From positions 1 through 7,212 of the forward strand of contig NZ_KL585414.1 of assembly GCF_000721935.1 (NCBI RefSeq): DNA of 7,212 nt, written 5' to 3'. The stretch comes from Streptomyces sp. NRRL WC-3549. Lineage in GTDB: Bacteria; Actinomycetota; Actinomycetes; Streptomycetales; Streptomycetaceae. A model generated the notes under the pieces. The model searched no databases, was not told where the DNA came from, and was given only the letters and a program-made list of their open reading frames with translations. Within the stretch, counting starts at the first letter, position 1. Each line of letters starts with the position of its first letter. The translations under genes and the position numbers were made by a program. This document shows positions 1 through 7,195 of the stretch, in pieces.

Positions 1-384
1 AGGATGCTGCTCTCCGAGTGGCAGCACAGGCCGGACGACGCGCGCATGCTGCGGGAGCGGATCAGGGTCGTGGCCGCGATGTTCCACTCGGCCGGGGACA
101 TCGAGCGGCTCGGCACACTCCGCAGGCACGCGTACGACCTGTTCGTGGACACGCTGTACAACCTGTCCGACGAGGGCGACGAAGAGCCGTTCTTCTCACC
201 GGACGGCGCCGTGGACGACGCCCCGTACGCGGCTGTCCCCATCCTCTTCGGCAACGACCTGGTGGGCCTGGACCCGCTGCGCAGCCGGAAGTGGCCGGAG
301 CTGCCGTTCGTGGAAGCGGCGTACCGGACGTTCACCAGCACCGTGGAGCGGCTGCTGCTCGCGCCGCACGAGGAGAAGCGATGA
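1..384 (+). CDS. C-terminal part of an ATPase-partner protein, possibly ParA/MinD-like (5' end outside window)
   Basis: The frame is open from the first base (an Arg codon precedes the first Met at 4), and no ribosome binding site can be seen, so this is probably the last 127 residues of a longer protein. It is acidic and soluble, without signal peptide or membrane segment. The ending, with a VPILFGNDLVG strand, a DPLR turn and a final amphipathic helix (AAYRTFTSTVERLL), is reminiscent of the C-termini of ParA/MinD-type P-loop ATPases, which often sit beside a second ATPase. The nucleotide-binding motifs would lie upstream, so this family call is tentative. Its TGA overlaps the ATG of the next gene (ATGA at 381-384), so the two products are probably made together and may work as a complex. 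The coding call is firm; the function is not. Confidence 0.8.
   Translation, partial: RMLLSEWQHRPDDARMLRERIRVVAAMFHSAGDIERLGTLRRHAYDLFVDTLYNLSDEGDEEPFFSPDGAVDDAPYAAVPILFGNDLVGLDPLRSRKWPELPFVEAAYRTFTSTVERLLLAPHEEKR
371..384 (+). promoter_or_regulatory. Ribosome binding site and ATGA start/stop overlap deciding the ATPase start
   Basis: AGGAG at 371-375 lies five bases before the ATG at 381, and that ATG shares ATGA with the TGA of the upstream gene. This is a classic translational-coupling arrangement. It fixes the start of the downstream ATPase at 381 rather than at the in-frame ATG at 18, which lies wholly inside the upstream gene. Confidence 0.85.
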
Positions 385-1832
385 GCGCGCCGACCGTGGC
401 CGCCGAGTACCGGAAGCTGCTGATCGAGGCGCTGGGTGCGGCCCCCGACGCGAACACCTCCGGGCCCGACTTCCGCACGCTGTTCACGCCGTCCTCGCAC
501 CGGCTGGCCCTGGATCCGGACGTCACCGTGGTGCGCGGTGCGCGCGGCACGGGCAAGACGTTCTGGGCCAAGGCCCTGGTGGACGACCGGCTGCGGGAGG
601 TCGCCGCCGACTCGTACATGATGCCGAGGCTGCGGCGTACGCGGGTGAGCATCGCGTTCGGCGTGGACGGCACCGACGAACCGGCGTTTCCGCTCAAGAA
701 GACGCGCGAACGTCTGATCAACGACGGCATCGATCCCGACGACCTGTGGGCCACGGTCATCCTGATGGCTCTCGACGTGCCGGAGGTGCGTCGGATCGAC
801 TCCTGGGCCGAGCGCATCCGATGGACAGGGGAGAACCCGGACGCGTACGACAACGCGGTCCTGCGCGCCGACCGGGAGAGCCGCGAGCGGGGCGAGACGC
901 GCGTACTCCTCTTCGACGCCCTGGACCATCTGCACGGTGAGCGCCGCCAGTCGGACCGGATGCTGTCCGCCCTGTTCCAGGCGGCGCTCGAACTGCGGCT
1001 CACCACGGGCACCCTGCGGGCGAAGATCTTCGTCCGGCCGGACATGTACGAGAACGCGCCCAAGGCGTTCGCCGACGCGTCAAAGCTCGGCGCCAACTCC
1101 ACCGACCTCACCTGGGAGCGGGAGAACCTCTACGGCCTCCTCTTCCACCAGTTGGGCAACCACCCCGGCCCGGAAGCGAAGAAATTCCGCGAGGCAACGG
1201 GCGACTGGCGTGCCGAAGGGGACGGCCGGTACGTCGCACCGGTCGCCGTCATCGCCGACACGGAGCGGCAGGAGGAGGTGTTCGTCTCCCTGGCCGGCGC
1301 CTTCATGGGCACCGACCGGCGCAAGGGACACACCTACACCTGGGTGCCGAACCATCTCCAGGACGGCAAGGGTCAGGTCAGCCCCCGCACCTGGCTGTCC
1401 ACGCTGTGCAAGGCCGCCAAGCTGACCGACGCCCGCTTCGCGAGCCACGCCGTCCCGCTGCACTACGAGGCGATCCGGGACAGCCTGAGCTTCGCGTCAA
1501 AGATCCGTGTCGAGGAGCTCCAGGACGACATCGGCTGGGCAGCTCTGGCGGTCCAGCAGCTCGAAGAGGGCCAGGTGCCCATGGAACCGTCCGGCGTCCA
1601 CTACGCCTGGCTCAAGGGCTCACTTGCCGCGAAGGTACGTTCCGCGCTGGAGAACGAGAGCGAGGGCAGCGGGCCGCGGGATGTCGACGACTCGGTGTCC
1701 CTGCTCAGGGAACTCATCGAGCTGGGAGTCATGACGAAGCGCAGCGACGGCTCCATCGACCTGCCGGACATCTACCGCCTGGCCTTCGACATCGGCCGTC
1801 GCGGCGGCGTCCCGCGGCGGCACGTGAGCTGA
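381..1832 (+). CDS. P-loop ATPase, ORC/STAND-like (resembles the Sll1717-type family), 483 aa
   Basis: This is a complete soluble ATPase. A Walker A motif GARGTGKT lies at residues 53-60, with Lys59 and Thr60 as the nucleotide-binding pair. A Walker B strand RVLLFDALD lies at 174-182 (Asp179, Asp182). A following strand KIFVRPDMYE at about 215-224 looks like a sensor-1 position ending in Arg219, much like the FLRxDI element of Sll1717-type ATPases. Next come TDLTWERENLYGLL (about 241-254), a SPRTWL element at 334-339 resembling the PRxL box before a lid or winged-helix region, and a charged helical C-terminus (about 360-483) suited to DNA or partner binding. The substrate is unknown. It is coupled to the upstream gene and converges with the nuclease-like gene. 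Family assignment rests on remembered motif patterns; ATP binding is very likely. Confidence 0.88.
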   Translation: MSAPTVAAEYRKLLIEALGAAPDANTSGPDFRTLFTPSSHRLALDPDVTVVRGARGTGKTFWAKALVDDRLREVAADSYMMPRLRRTRVSIAFGVDGTDEPAFPLKKTRERLINDGIDPDDLWATVILMALDVPEVRRIDSWAERIRWTGENPDAYDNAVLRADRESRERGETRVLLFDALDHLHGERRQSDRMLSALFQAALELRLTTGTLRAKIFVRPDMYENAPKAFADASKLGANSTDLTWERENLYGLLFHQLGNHPGPEAKKFREATGDWRAEGDGRYVAPVAVIADTERQEEVFVSLAGAFMGTDRRKGHTYTWVPNHLQDGKGQVSPRTWLSTLCKAAKLTDARFASHAVPLHYEAIRDSLSFASKIRVEELQDDIGWAALAVQQLEEGQVPMEPSGVHYAWLKGSLAAKVRSALENESEGSGPRDVDDSVSLLRELIELGVMTKRSDGSIDLPDIYRLAFDIGRRGGVPRRHVS

Positions 1833-1859
1833 CAGCCGACGACGGCGGTCGGCCATCAG
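1829..1859. terminator. Candidate bidirectional terminator hairpin between convergent genes
   Basis: A perfect 6-bp inverted repeat, GCCGAC at 1835-1840 and GTCGGC at 1848-1853, encloses a 7-base loop. After a symmetrical CA/CA internal loop, an outer CTGA (1829-1832) pairs with TCAG (1856-1859). The outer arm includes the stop codon of the ATPase gene. The opposing gene ends 40 bases away at 1899, so the hairpin is placed to act on both transcripts. No T-run follows on either strand, so it would be a U-less terminator of the kind proposed for actinomycetes, or an mRNA 3'-end stabiliser. Its function is inferred from structure and position. Confidence 0.45.
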
Positions 1860-1898
1860 GACTCTGTCCCTCAAGCCGATCGCCTCGCAGGGTCCCGC

Positions 1899-3317
1899 TC
1901 AGCGGACTTCCCGTCGTTGTGCATTGCGCCGTGCCTGGGGCGGCTCATCGCCGCCCAGGACGGCGAGCACCAAGCTGCGCTGCCCACGGAAGCTGCGGAT
2001 GACCTGTTGGCGGACCAGGTCCGTACTCGTACCCGTCGTTCCGATCTGACCGGACTCCACGAGTCGCGTGAACAGCGTGTTGTCCAGATAGCCCGGAACG
2101 TTCTTGTAACCGAAGCGCACGGCGCCCTGTCTGCCGTCCTTCAGGCGGGCATCGTCGCGTAGCGACTCGAACTGCTTTCGGGAGAAGTACATCCCGTGCA
2201 CCATTTCCGACGTGTGCGGCAGAAGGGAGCGCGGATGACACAGCTTGATCCAACTCGGACTCGTGTCCAGTCGCTGCTCATCACCTACACCTCTCTGCAT
2301 CTCGGCGTAGCGGTCGAGGCTCCGCATACGCGTCAGTTCCTTGGCCAGGTTCCGGTCGCTGTTCGGATAGTAGAAGCCGCCTTTTTCCGCATCGAGCTTC
2401 TTGTACTGCACGAGCACAAGACTGTGACGCGAGACGTTGTAGAAAATGATGTCGCATCCGAGGAGGCTCTCCGCGGCGGTGCGGTTGGCGTTGGCCACCA
2501 GTAAGGTACGGCCGTGCTCACGGAATTCGCGCCACGCCACGTGGCTCGTCGCCTCGCTCAGCCAGCCGAGCATCGTCGTGGTGTCGTGGGTGATGAGATG
2601 GTCTTCCAGCGCGGGCTGGGCGTCCACGGGACGCGGATGTTCTGGTGACCGAGGCAGCCGTACGTCGGGGCGCTCCGCCGAGGCGGTCCCCTGCGTAGAA
2701 CCAGTGACAAGGTCAAGGAACTGAGGAGGGACCGAGTCGTCGTACAGGTCCTCGGCCGGCGGATCCCATTCAGCGAGCCCCGACGCCTGGAAGCCGGCCA
2801 TACGGGTGGCACCGAGGGTGGCGTCACGCTGAAGAGCGAGTTCTTGTCCTGCCCGTGCGCTTCCGAAGTGCCACGGCTCGGTGGCGTTCTCGATGAGGCT
2901 GACGATCTCCGTCAGCTCCGGCCGCAGCTCGAGCAGAAGAGCGCGTATCGCTCCACCGGTACCCGGAGTCTGCTGGCCGTCCTCCACAAGGTGACGCCGC
3001 AGGCGATCGGGGACGTGTTCGAGCAACTCGCTGATCGGGAGAGGTCGCCTGAGCGGACGAACCTGCGTGACCCGCAGCTGCTGTTCCTTGTCTGCTGCCC
3101 TTTTGCCACGAGCCGACCTGCCGAGGCGGGTGATCTCGAAGCGCCCGTAGGCGTCTTCGGAAGCAATTAGCAACAGGTGGCGGCCCTTGGGCCACAGGTC
3201 ACGCGGACGAGTGACCGTCCACTCCCACGCGAGGCGCCGCGATTGATGCAACTTCTCGAGGTGCTCGAGGTAATCGAGTTCGTAGTCACGGCATTTGATG
3301 ATCGCTACCATGCCCAC
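1899..3317 (-). CDS. Uncharacterised protein with a PD-(D/E)xK nuclease-like core, 472 aa
   Basis: I do not recognise this as a named family. Residues 1-110 are a mixed, charged N-terminal region. Residues 185-240 are Pro/Asp-rich and look like a linker. The core at 280-310 reads as a restriction-endonuclease fold: Glu283 in a helix, Asp289 in GCDIIFYN, then a strand VLVQYKK giving Gln304-x-Lys306. This E...D...QxK spacing matches the Mrr-type variant of the PD-(D/E)xK active site. A helical segment and a strand-rich C-terminus follow. There is no signal peptide or membrane segment. The gene lies 95 bases downstream of the PglW-like kinase on the same strand, so an operon is likely. The start is uncertain: GTG at 3317 or ATG at 3311, neither with a good ribosome site; an in-frame TGA at 3383-3381 bars anything longer. 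Nuclease activity is inferred, not shown. Confidence 0.8.
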   Translation of the reverse strand: MGMVAIIKCRDYELDYLEHLEKLHQSRRLAWEWTVTRPRDLWPKGRHLLLIASEDAYGRFEITRLGRSARGKRAADKEQQLRVTQVRPLRRPLPISELLEHVPDRLRRHLVEDGQQTPGTGGAIRALLLELRPELTEIVSLIENATEPWHFGSARAGQELALQRDATLGATRMAGFQASGLAEWDPPAEDLYDDSVPPQFLDLVTGSTQGTASAERPDVRLPRSPEHPRPVDAQPALEDHLITHDTTTMLGWLSEATSHVAWREFREHGRTLLVANANRTAAESLLGCDIIFYNVSRHSLVLVQYKKLDAEKGGFYYPNSDRNLAKELTRMRSLDRYAEMQRGVGDEQRLDTSPSWIKLCHPRSLLPHTSEMVHGMYFSRKQFESLRDDARLKDGRQGAVRFGYKNVPGYLDNTLFTRLVESGQIGTTGTSTDLVRQQVIRSFRGQRSLVLAVLGGDEPPQARRNAQRREVR

Positions 3318-3384
3318 ATTCTGGCTGGCCTGGTCTGCGTGAGGGGCGGCTTTTCCTATCTGGTGGGATCGTCGGGCAAGTCAC
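3286..3384 (-). CDS. Possible 32-codon leader ORF, or displaced 5' end of the nuclease-like gene
   Basis: On the minus strand a strong Shine-Dalgarno sequence, AAAGGAGG (3395-3388), precedes GTG at 3384 by three bases. The reading frame runs 32 codons to TGA at 3288-3286 and overlaps the start of the 472-residue gene in another frame. The peptide is Pro/Arg-rich and has no recognisable domain. It could be a coupling leader that brings ribosomes to the poorly provided start at 3317/3311, or a sign that one base is wrong and the downstream protein really begins here. The three-base spacing is shorter than ideal, and an ATG at 3386 is followed at once by TGA, so the call is weak. Confidence 0.25.
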   Translation of the reverse strand: MTCPTIPPDRKSRPSRRPGQPECGHGSDHQMP

Positions 3385-3410
3385 ATTCCTCCTTTCGCAG
3401 GGCCTTGCCC
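3374..3410 (-). promoter_or_regulatory. 7-bp inverted repeat enclosing a strong Shine-Dalgarno sequence
   Basis: Read on the minus strand, GGGCAAG (3410-3404) and CTTGCCC (3380-3374) form a perfect 7-bp inverted repeat around a 23-base loop. The loop holds AAAGGAGG and the ATGTGA start/stop cluster. It begins three bases after the stop of the kinase gene and lies before the nuclease-like gene. It could be an mRNA hairpin that attenuates or sets translation of the downstream gene, or a binding site for a dimeric regulator. No convincing -35/-10 promoter is seen in the 95-base gap. Confidence 0.35.
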
Positions 3411-3412
3411 TA

Positions 3413-6400
3413 TCAGGCGGCCTGCTCCTCCCTCGCCCCCAGGAACCCGCTGCTCAGGTAGGCCAGTTCACCGTCGTTGCGCAGCGCCTCCACTGTGCGG
3501 CCGTCCAGGTGCGGGTCCTGAGTGCGGGACTCCACCGGGCAGAGCAACCACAGGCCGTGCGGATCCTGAGCCGGGCGGCGGGAGGCTGCCTGGAGCGGGA
3601 TCAGGAAGTCACGGCCGCCCTCGTCCCAGTACCGGGAGATCAGACCCGCGTCGTGCAGGAAGAGGACGGTGCGCGGCTCCAACGCGCGGGTGCGGAGATC
3701 GTCGGCGACGCGCTGCCACACCACGCGGACGAACGTGGCGAGGCCTGGCTTGATCCGGCCGGGGGCCGAGGCGGCGTCGGCGCGCAGGACCGTCTGCCAG
3801 TCCTGTCCCTTCTCCTTCGTGAGCTGCCTGAACTCGCGCAGGAACAGCGCACCGACGTCCACGGGTACGACCGGGGCACAGTCCGCTACCTTCTGCGCCG
3901 CCCCTTCCAGGCGAGCGGCCTTGACGGTGAGCGCGAGAAAGCCACCGCGGCGTGCGCTCTCGGTGAGCCGGTCGAGAAGGGGTCCGTGCGGGTCAGCGGC
4001 TTCGCGGCGCGCGGTGGTACGCACCGGCGGCAGCGTACTGGTGAGCGTGCCGGTGGAGGACCAAGGGCCGGTCGACCTCGGGGCAGGAGGGTAGAAACGG
4101 CCGGCCTCGTCGTTGTGGCGGAGGTCGAAGCGAGCTGCTTGGAGGGCGTCCTCGAGCGCGACGGGGGTCGGCTCCTGGCCGGCCAGTGCGCTGAGGTCCG
4201 GGAATCTCGCCCGTACGCGGGCGATCAGCTCGGTGGCGGTGACGCCCAGGTCGGAACGGACTCCAGCGCCTGCCTGCGAGATGCGCAGCGCACGGTCCAG
4301 ACTCAGATCGCGCGGGTACAACTCCAGGCGGGGGCTGCACTCGACGGGCGGGGCGACGGCTGCGGCCAAGGCCACGAGGCGGGTGTCGGCCAGCGGGGCG
4401 AAGCCCTCCGGGGCGGGCACGACCCGTAGATCCCGGACGACTTCGGCCCTGCCCGGCAGCGGCTCGCGGGCCGCGAGCTTCTCGGCGCTCGCGCCGAGGT
4501 GAGCGGCGTAGTCGGCCAGCTCACGCGGGTTCGGGTCGTCGGTGTCCGGGAGGGACTCGGACGCCAGCAGCACAATGTCGCCGCGTCGGTGTACGGCGAG
4601 GCGGGGTTCATGGCCCTCCTCCTCGCGGGTCTCCGCCTCGACGGCGGCACGGACGACGGCCATGGCCCGGGCGGTGACGCGCTCGGGAGTGTCGTCCTGG
4701 GCGCCGTGCAGCCCACGCAGTTCCCGCGCTGCCTCGGCCGCGGTCATGACGCGGCCGAAGTCCTGCACCATCTCGACGAGTTCTGTGCAGACCCGCTGGA
4801 GCCAGTCGGCCTCGGCCCAGCGTTTGATCTCGGCGCGGTGGTGGCGCGAGACGGGCGGCTGCTTGATCTTGAGGTGGTCCGAGATCCGGGCCTGGACGGG
4901 CCACTGACCCAAAGGGGAGAGCCCGCCGTCCTCCGGTGGCAGACCGAGCGTCAGTCGTACGACGTCGGCGCGGTGTGAGCCCTTTCGGCCGGGGGGCGGA
5001 GTGAGCAGGGCAGCCATGTCGTCGATCGACAGGATCCCGGTGAGACCGGCATTCGGGCCGTCGGCCGTGACTCCGGAAGCGCCGCTGCCTCCAGGTGTGA
5101 CAGCTCCGGTGCTGCTGCCTCGTAGAGCGCCCACCCACTGGTTGCGGCGACGGTTCAGTTCCTTGCGCACCAGCGGGCCCGCGCCGCGTGCCCTGGAGAT
5201 GGCGGAGGGCTGGACGTCCAGAAGCTGCTCGACGGTCGTGGCCCCGAGGCCGCACGCGACCGTGACCGCGCGTGGCGACAGACCGGCGAGCTCCAACAGC
5301 GTGGTGCCCTCAGCGGCCAGGGCAGCGCGGTCACGTGCCTGCTCCGTGTCTTCCGCCTCCGTGCCCACGGTGGAGGGGGTGGTGGGCGGGCGGTCGGTGT
5401 CCGCGTCACGGAACACCTTCTGCCAGGCGTCCTTCATCTGCCGCAACGTGTCGAAACGGCGCTCGATGTCGCGGTGCAGCGCGCGCTGGAAGAACGCCGT
5501 CAGGCCGTCCCGCAGGGGGTCGTGGAACAGATCACGCTCGACGTGCAGTTCGGCGGACTCGTTGGTGAGCGGGTCTATACGGCCGTCGCCCCACAGCGGC
5601 CGCTCACCGCTGGCCATCTCGTGCAGGGTGACGGCTGCCGCGTATCGCTCGGCGTGGTCATCGAAGTGAGGTCGGCGAACCGAGCCTAGAAACGGGTCGA
5701 GATAGCCACGGGTGCCGGCCTTCACATCACGGTCCGACGCGTCGGTCAGCGAGAAGTCGAACAGCTTCAGCTGCCAGGTGAAATCCTTGCGGCGGTGGAT
5801 GCCGAGGTTGTCCGGCTTGATGTCGCGATGGCGCACACCGTTTGCGGCAAGCTGGTCGAGCGCCAGGAAGAGGTCTTCCCCGAAGCGCTCAAGCTCGTCA
5901 TAGCTGAGCTGCCCCTTGCCGCGCAATCGTGCCCCGAGGGACTGCTCGCCCGCGTACTCCAGTTGCAGGACCGTGCGCTCACCGGCCTCGCGCAGTCCTT
6001 CGCCGCGCAGCTGGACGATCGCACCACCGCCGACCAGTTTCAGGGCGCGCTCCTCCGCGCGCAGCCGGTCGGCCTTCTGCTCGTCGAGGGCCACCTTGAA
6101 GACGCGGTCCTCGATACGGACCGTGCCGTCGTCGTCCTCGATGGCACGCTCCACGAGCAGTGCGCGGGCCGTGGAGCCCGTACCGAGAACCCTGCGTACG
6201 GACCACTCCGTGTCGAGAGCCTGCCCGGGCAATGCTTCCAGGGGGTCGACGGAGGCGGCGGACTGCGAGTCGGGCACGATGTCGGCCCGCTCCGCTTCGT
6301 CCAGGAGACCCAGGAACTCCTCGGCGGAGCTGAGCCGATCGTTGGCATCAGCCCGGGTCGCACGGAAGACGAGGGTGTCCAGCGCGTCGGAGACGCCGTC

Positions 6401-7195
6401 GGCGACGGCGTACAGGTGGAGTCCGGACTCCGTGCGCAGGCGCTCCTTGAGGACACTGCGTTGGGGTGCCGGGGGCTTGCCGGTGAGGATCAGATAGGCG
6501 ACAGCGCCGAGGCCGAAGATGTCCAGGTCCCCGGGGTCGGGGAACGGCTGGTCGGTCTCGGGGGCCAGATAGACGTGAGCCGCGTCCTCGATCAGGGCGG
6601 CGTCCAGGGACGAAGCGCCGATCGACCGGAAGAACGTGCCGCTGCTGTCGAAGTCGCGGGCCGCCGTCTGCCAGTCGGTGATGCGCAGTTCGGGACTGGC
6701 TCCCTCGCCACGGAAGGAGACGTAGACCGAGCGGGCTGCCAGAGCACGGTGGTAGAGGGAACGGCTGTGGGCGTGGCGCACCGCCTCGGCGAGCTGGCGG
6801 ACCAGGTCCAGCCGGGTCTCGGGCGTCAGCGCGCTGCCATAGGTATCCAGGTACTGGTCGAGCCGCAGGTCCGTGTGCCGGTGCCGGAAGAGGATCGCCG
6901 GCCCGCCCTCGTGGTCGCGCAGCTCGACGGCATCGACGATGCCCCGGTGGGTGATGCCCTGCAGGACCTGGTACTCGCGGCGGGCGGCACGCTCCGTGGA
7001 CTTCCTCGCCGCGTCGTTCGCGCTCTGGCTGACCAGATAGATACGGACGCGGCCCTCCTCCTGGGCGAGGCCGTCGTCGCGCTTCGCGAGCCGGTCCTCC
7101 CAGGAGGTCCCCGCGTCGAGGGGATGCGGCTCCATCTTCCAGGCGTCGCCGAACCGCAGATGGCCGGTGGACTGCCGGATGCCGATGGTCTTGAG
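3413..7195 (-). CDS. pglW: PglW-like pseudokinase/kinase protein of BREX type, N-terminus missing
   Basis: This is a 1260-residue 3' part of a very large cytoplasmic protein, numbered here from the first genuine codon at 7195. Residues about 50-300 form a kinase-like fold with a degenerate active site: HRA (149-151) for HRD, DWQ (174-176) for DFG, and no clear VAIK lysine, though APE (211-213) remains. Residues about 328-597 form a second, apparently active Ser/Thr kinase: glycine loop GTGST (338-342), Lys367, HRDIKPDN (Asp458, Asn463) and DFS (Asp480). Residues 632-688 resemble a helix-hairpin-helix or RNA polymerase alpha-CTD-like module. About 759-795 looks like a helix-turn-helix. The last 190 residues end in a WLLCP...LDGR pattern that I associate with PglW. 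PglW normally has an N-terminal NERD nuclease-related domain, which would lie beyond the contig end. It phosphorylates proteins in phage defence; the target here is unknown. Other NERD-kinase proteins are the alternative. Confidence 0.8.
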   Translation of the reverse strand, partial: LKTIGIRQSTGHLRFGDAWKMEPHPLDAGTSWEDRLAKRDDGLAQEEGRVRIYLVSQSANDAARKSTERAARREYQVLQGITHRGIVDAVELRDHEGGPAILFRHRHTDLRLDQYLDTYGSALTPETRLDLVRQLAEAVRHAHSRSLYHRALAARSVYVSFRGEGASPELRITDWQTAARDFDSSGTFFRSIGASSLDAALIEDAAHVYLAPETDQPFPDPGDLDIFGLGAVAYLILTGKPPAPQRSVLKERLRTESGLHLYAVADGVSDALDTLVFRATRADANDRLSSAEEFLGLLDEAERADIVPDSQSAASVDPLEALPGQALDTEWSVRRVLGTGSTARALLVERAIEDDDGTVRIEDRVFKVALDEQKADRLRAEERALKLVGGGAIVQLRGEGLREAGERTVLQLEYAGEQSLGARLRGKGQLSYDELERFGEDLFLALDQLAANGVRHRDIKPDNLGIHRRKDFTWQLKLFDFSLTDASDRDVKAGTRGYLDPFLGSVRRPHFDDHAERYAAAVTLHEMASGERPLWGDGRIDPLTNESAELHVERDLFHDPLRDGLTAFFQRALHRDIERRFDTLRQMKDAWQKVFRDADTDRPPTTPSTVGTEAEDTEQARDRAALAAEGTTLLELAGLSPRAVTVACGLGATTVEQLLDVQPSAISRARGAGPLVRKELNRRRNQWVGALRGSSTGAVTPGGSGASGVTADGPNAGLTGILSIDDMAALLTPPPGRKGSHRADVVRLTLGLPPEDGGLSPLGQWPVQARISDHLKIKQPPVSRHHRAEIKRWAEADWLQRVCTELVEMVQDFGRVMTAAEAARELRGLHGAQDDTPERVTARAMAVVRAAVEAETREEEGHEPRLAVHRRGDIVLLASESLPDTDDPNPRELADYAAHLGASAEKLAAREPLPGRAEVVRDLRVVPAPEGFAPLADTRLVALAAAVAPPVECSPRLELYPRDLSLDRALRISQAGAGVRSDLGVTATELIARVRARFPDLSALAGQEPTPVALEDALQAARFDLRHNDEAGRFYPPAPRSTGPWSSTGTLTSTLPPVRTTARREAADPHGPLLDRLTESARRGGFLALTVKAARLEGAAQKVADCAPVVPVDVGALFLREFRQLTKEKGQDWQTVLRADAASAPGRIKPGLATFVRVVWQRVADDLRTRALEPRTVLFLHDAGLISRYWDEGGRDFLIPLQAASRRPAQDPHGLWLLCPVESRTQDPHLDGRTVEALRNDGELAYLSSGFLGAREEQAA

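Noticed and set aside
18..380. In-frame extension of the ATPase back to ATG 18, giving 604 residues
   Set aside because: These codons overlap the upstream gene completely and encode a low-complexity Arg/Ala/Gly/Pro peptide. The ATGA overlap with AGGAG at 371 marks the real start at 381.
332..1111. Minus-strand open frame of 259 codons opposite the ATPase gene
   Set aside because: Its Arg/Ser-rich composition and lack of motifs mark it as a shadow; the plus strand carries the Walker motifs.
381..1832. Identification of the 483-residue ATPase as BrxD
   Set aside because: The length is roughly compatible, but its FDALD Walker B, RPDMYE sensor strand and PRTWL box fit the Sll1717/ORC-like pattern better than the BrxD pattern I recall.
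3509..4429. Long plus-strand open frame opposite the kinase gene (306 codons)
   Set aside because: It is an antisense shadow typical of high-GC DNA. The product has no recognisable domain, while the opposite strand encodes a coherent multidomain protein.
3413..7195. Calling the window a complete type 2 BREX locus
   Set aside because: Only a PglW-like gene is present. No methyltransferase, PglY/BrxC-type or PglZ-type motifs are visible, and the other genes do not match BREX components I know.
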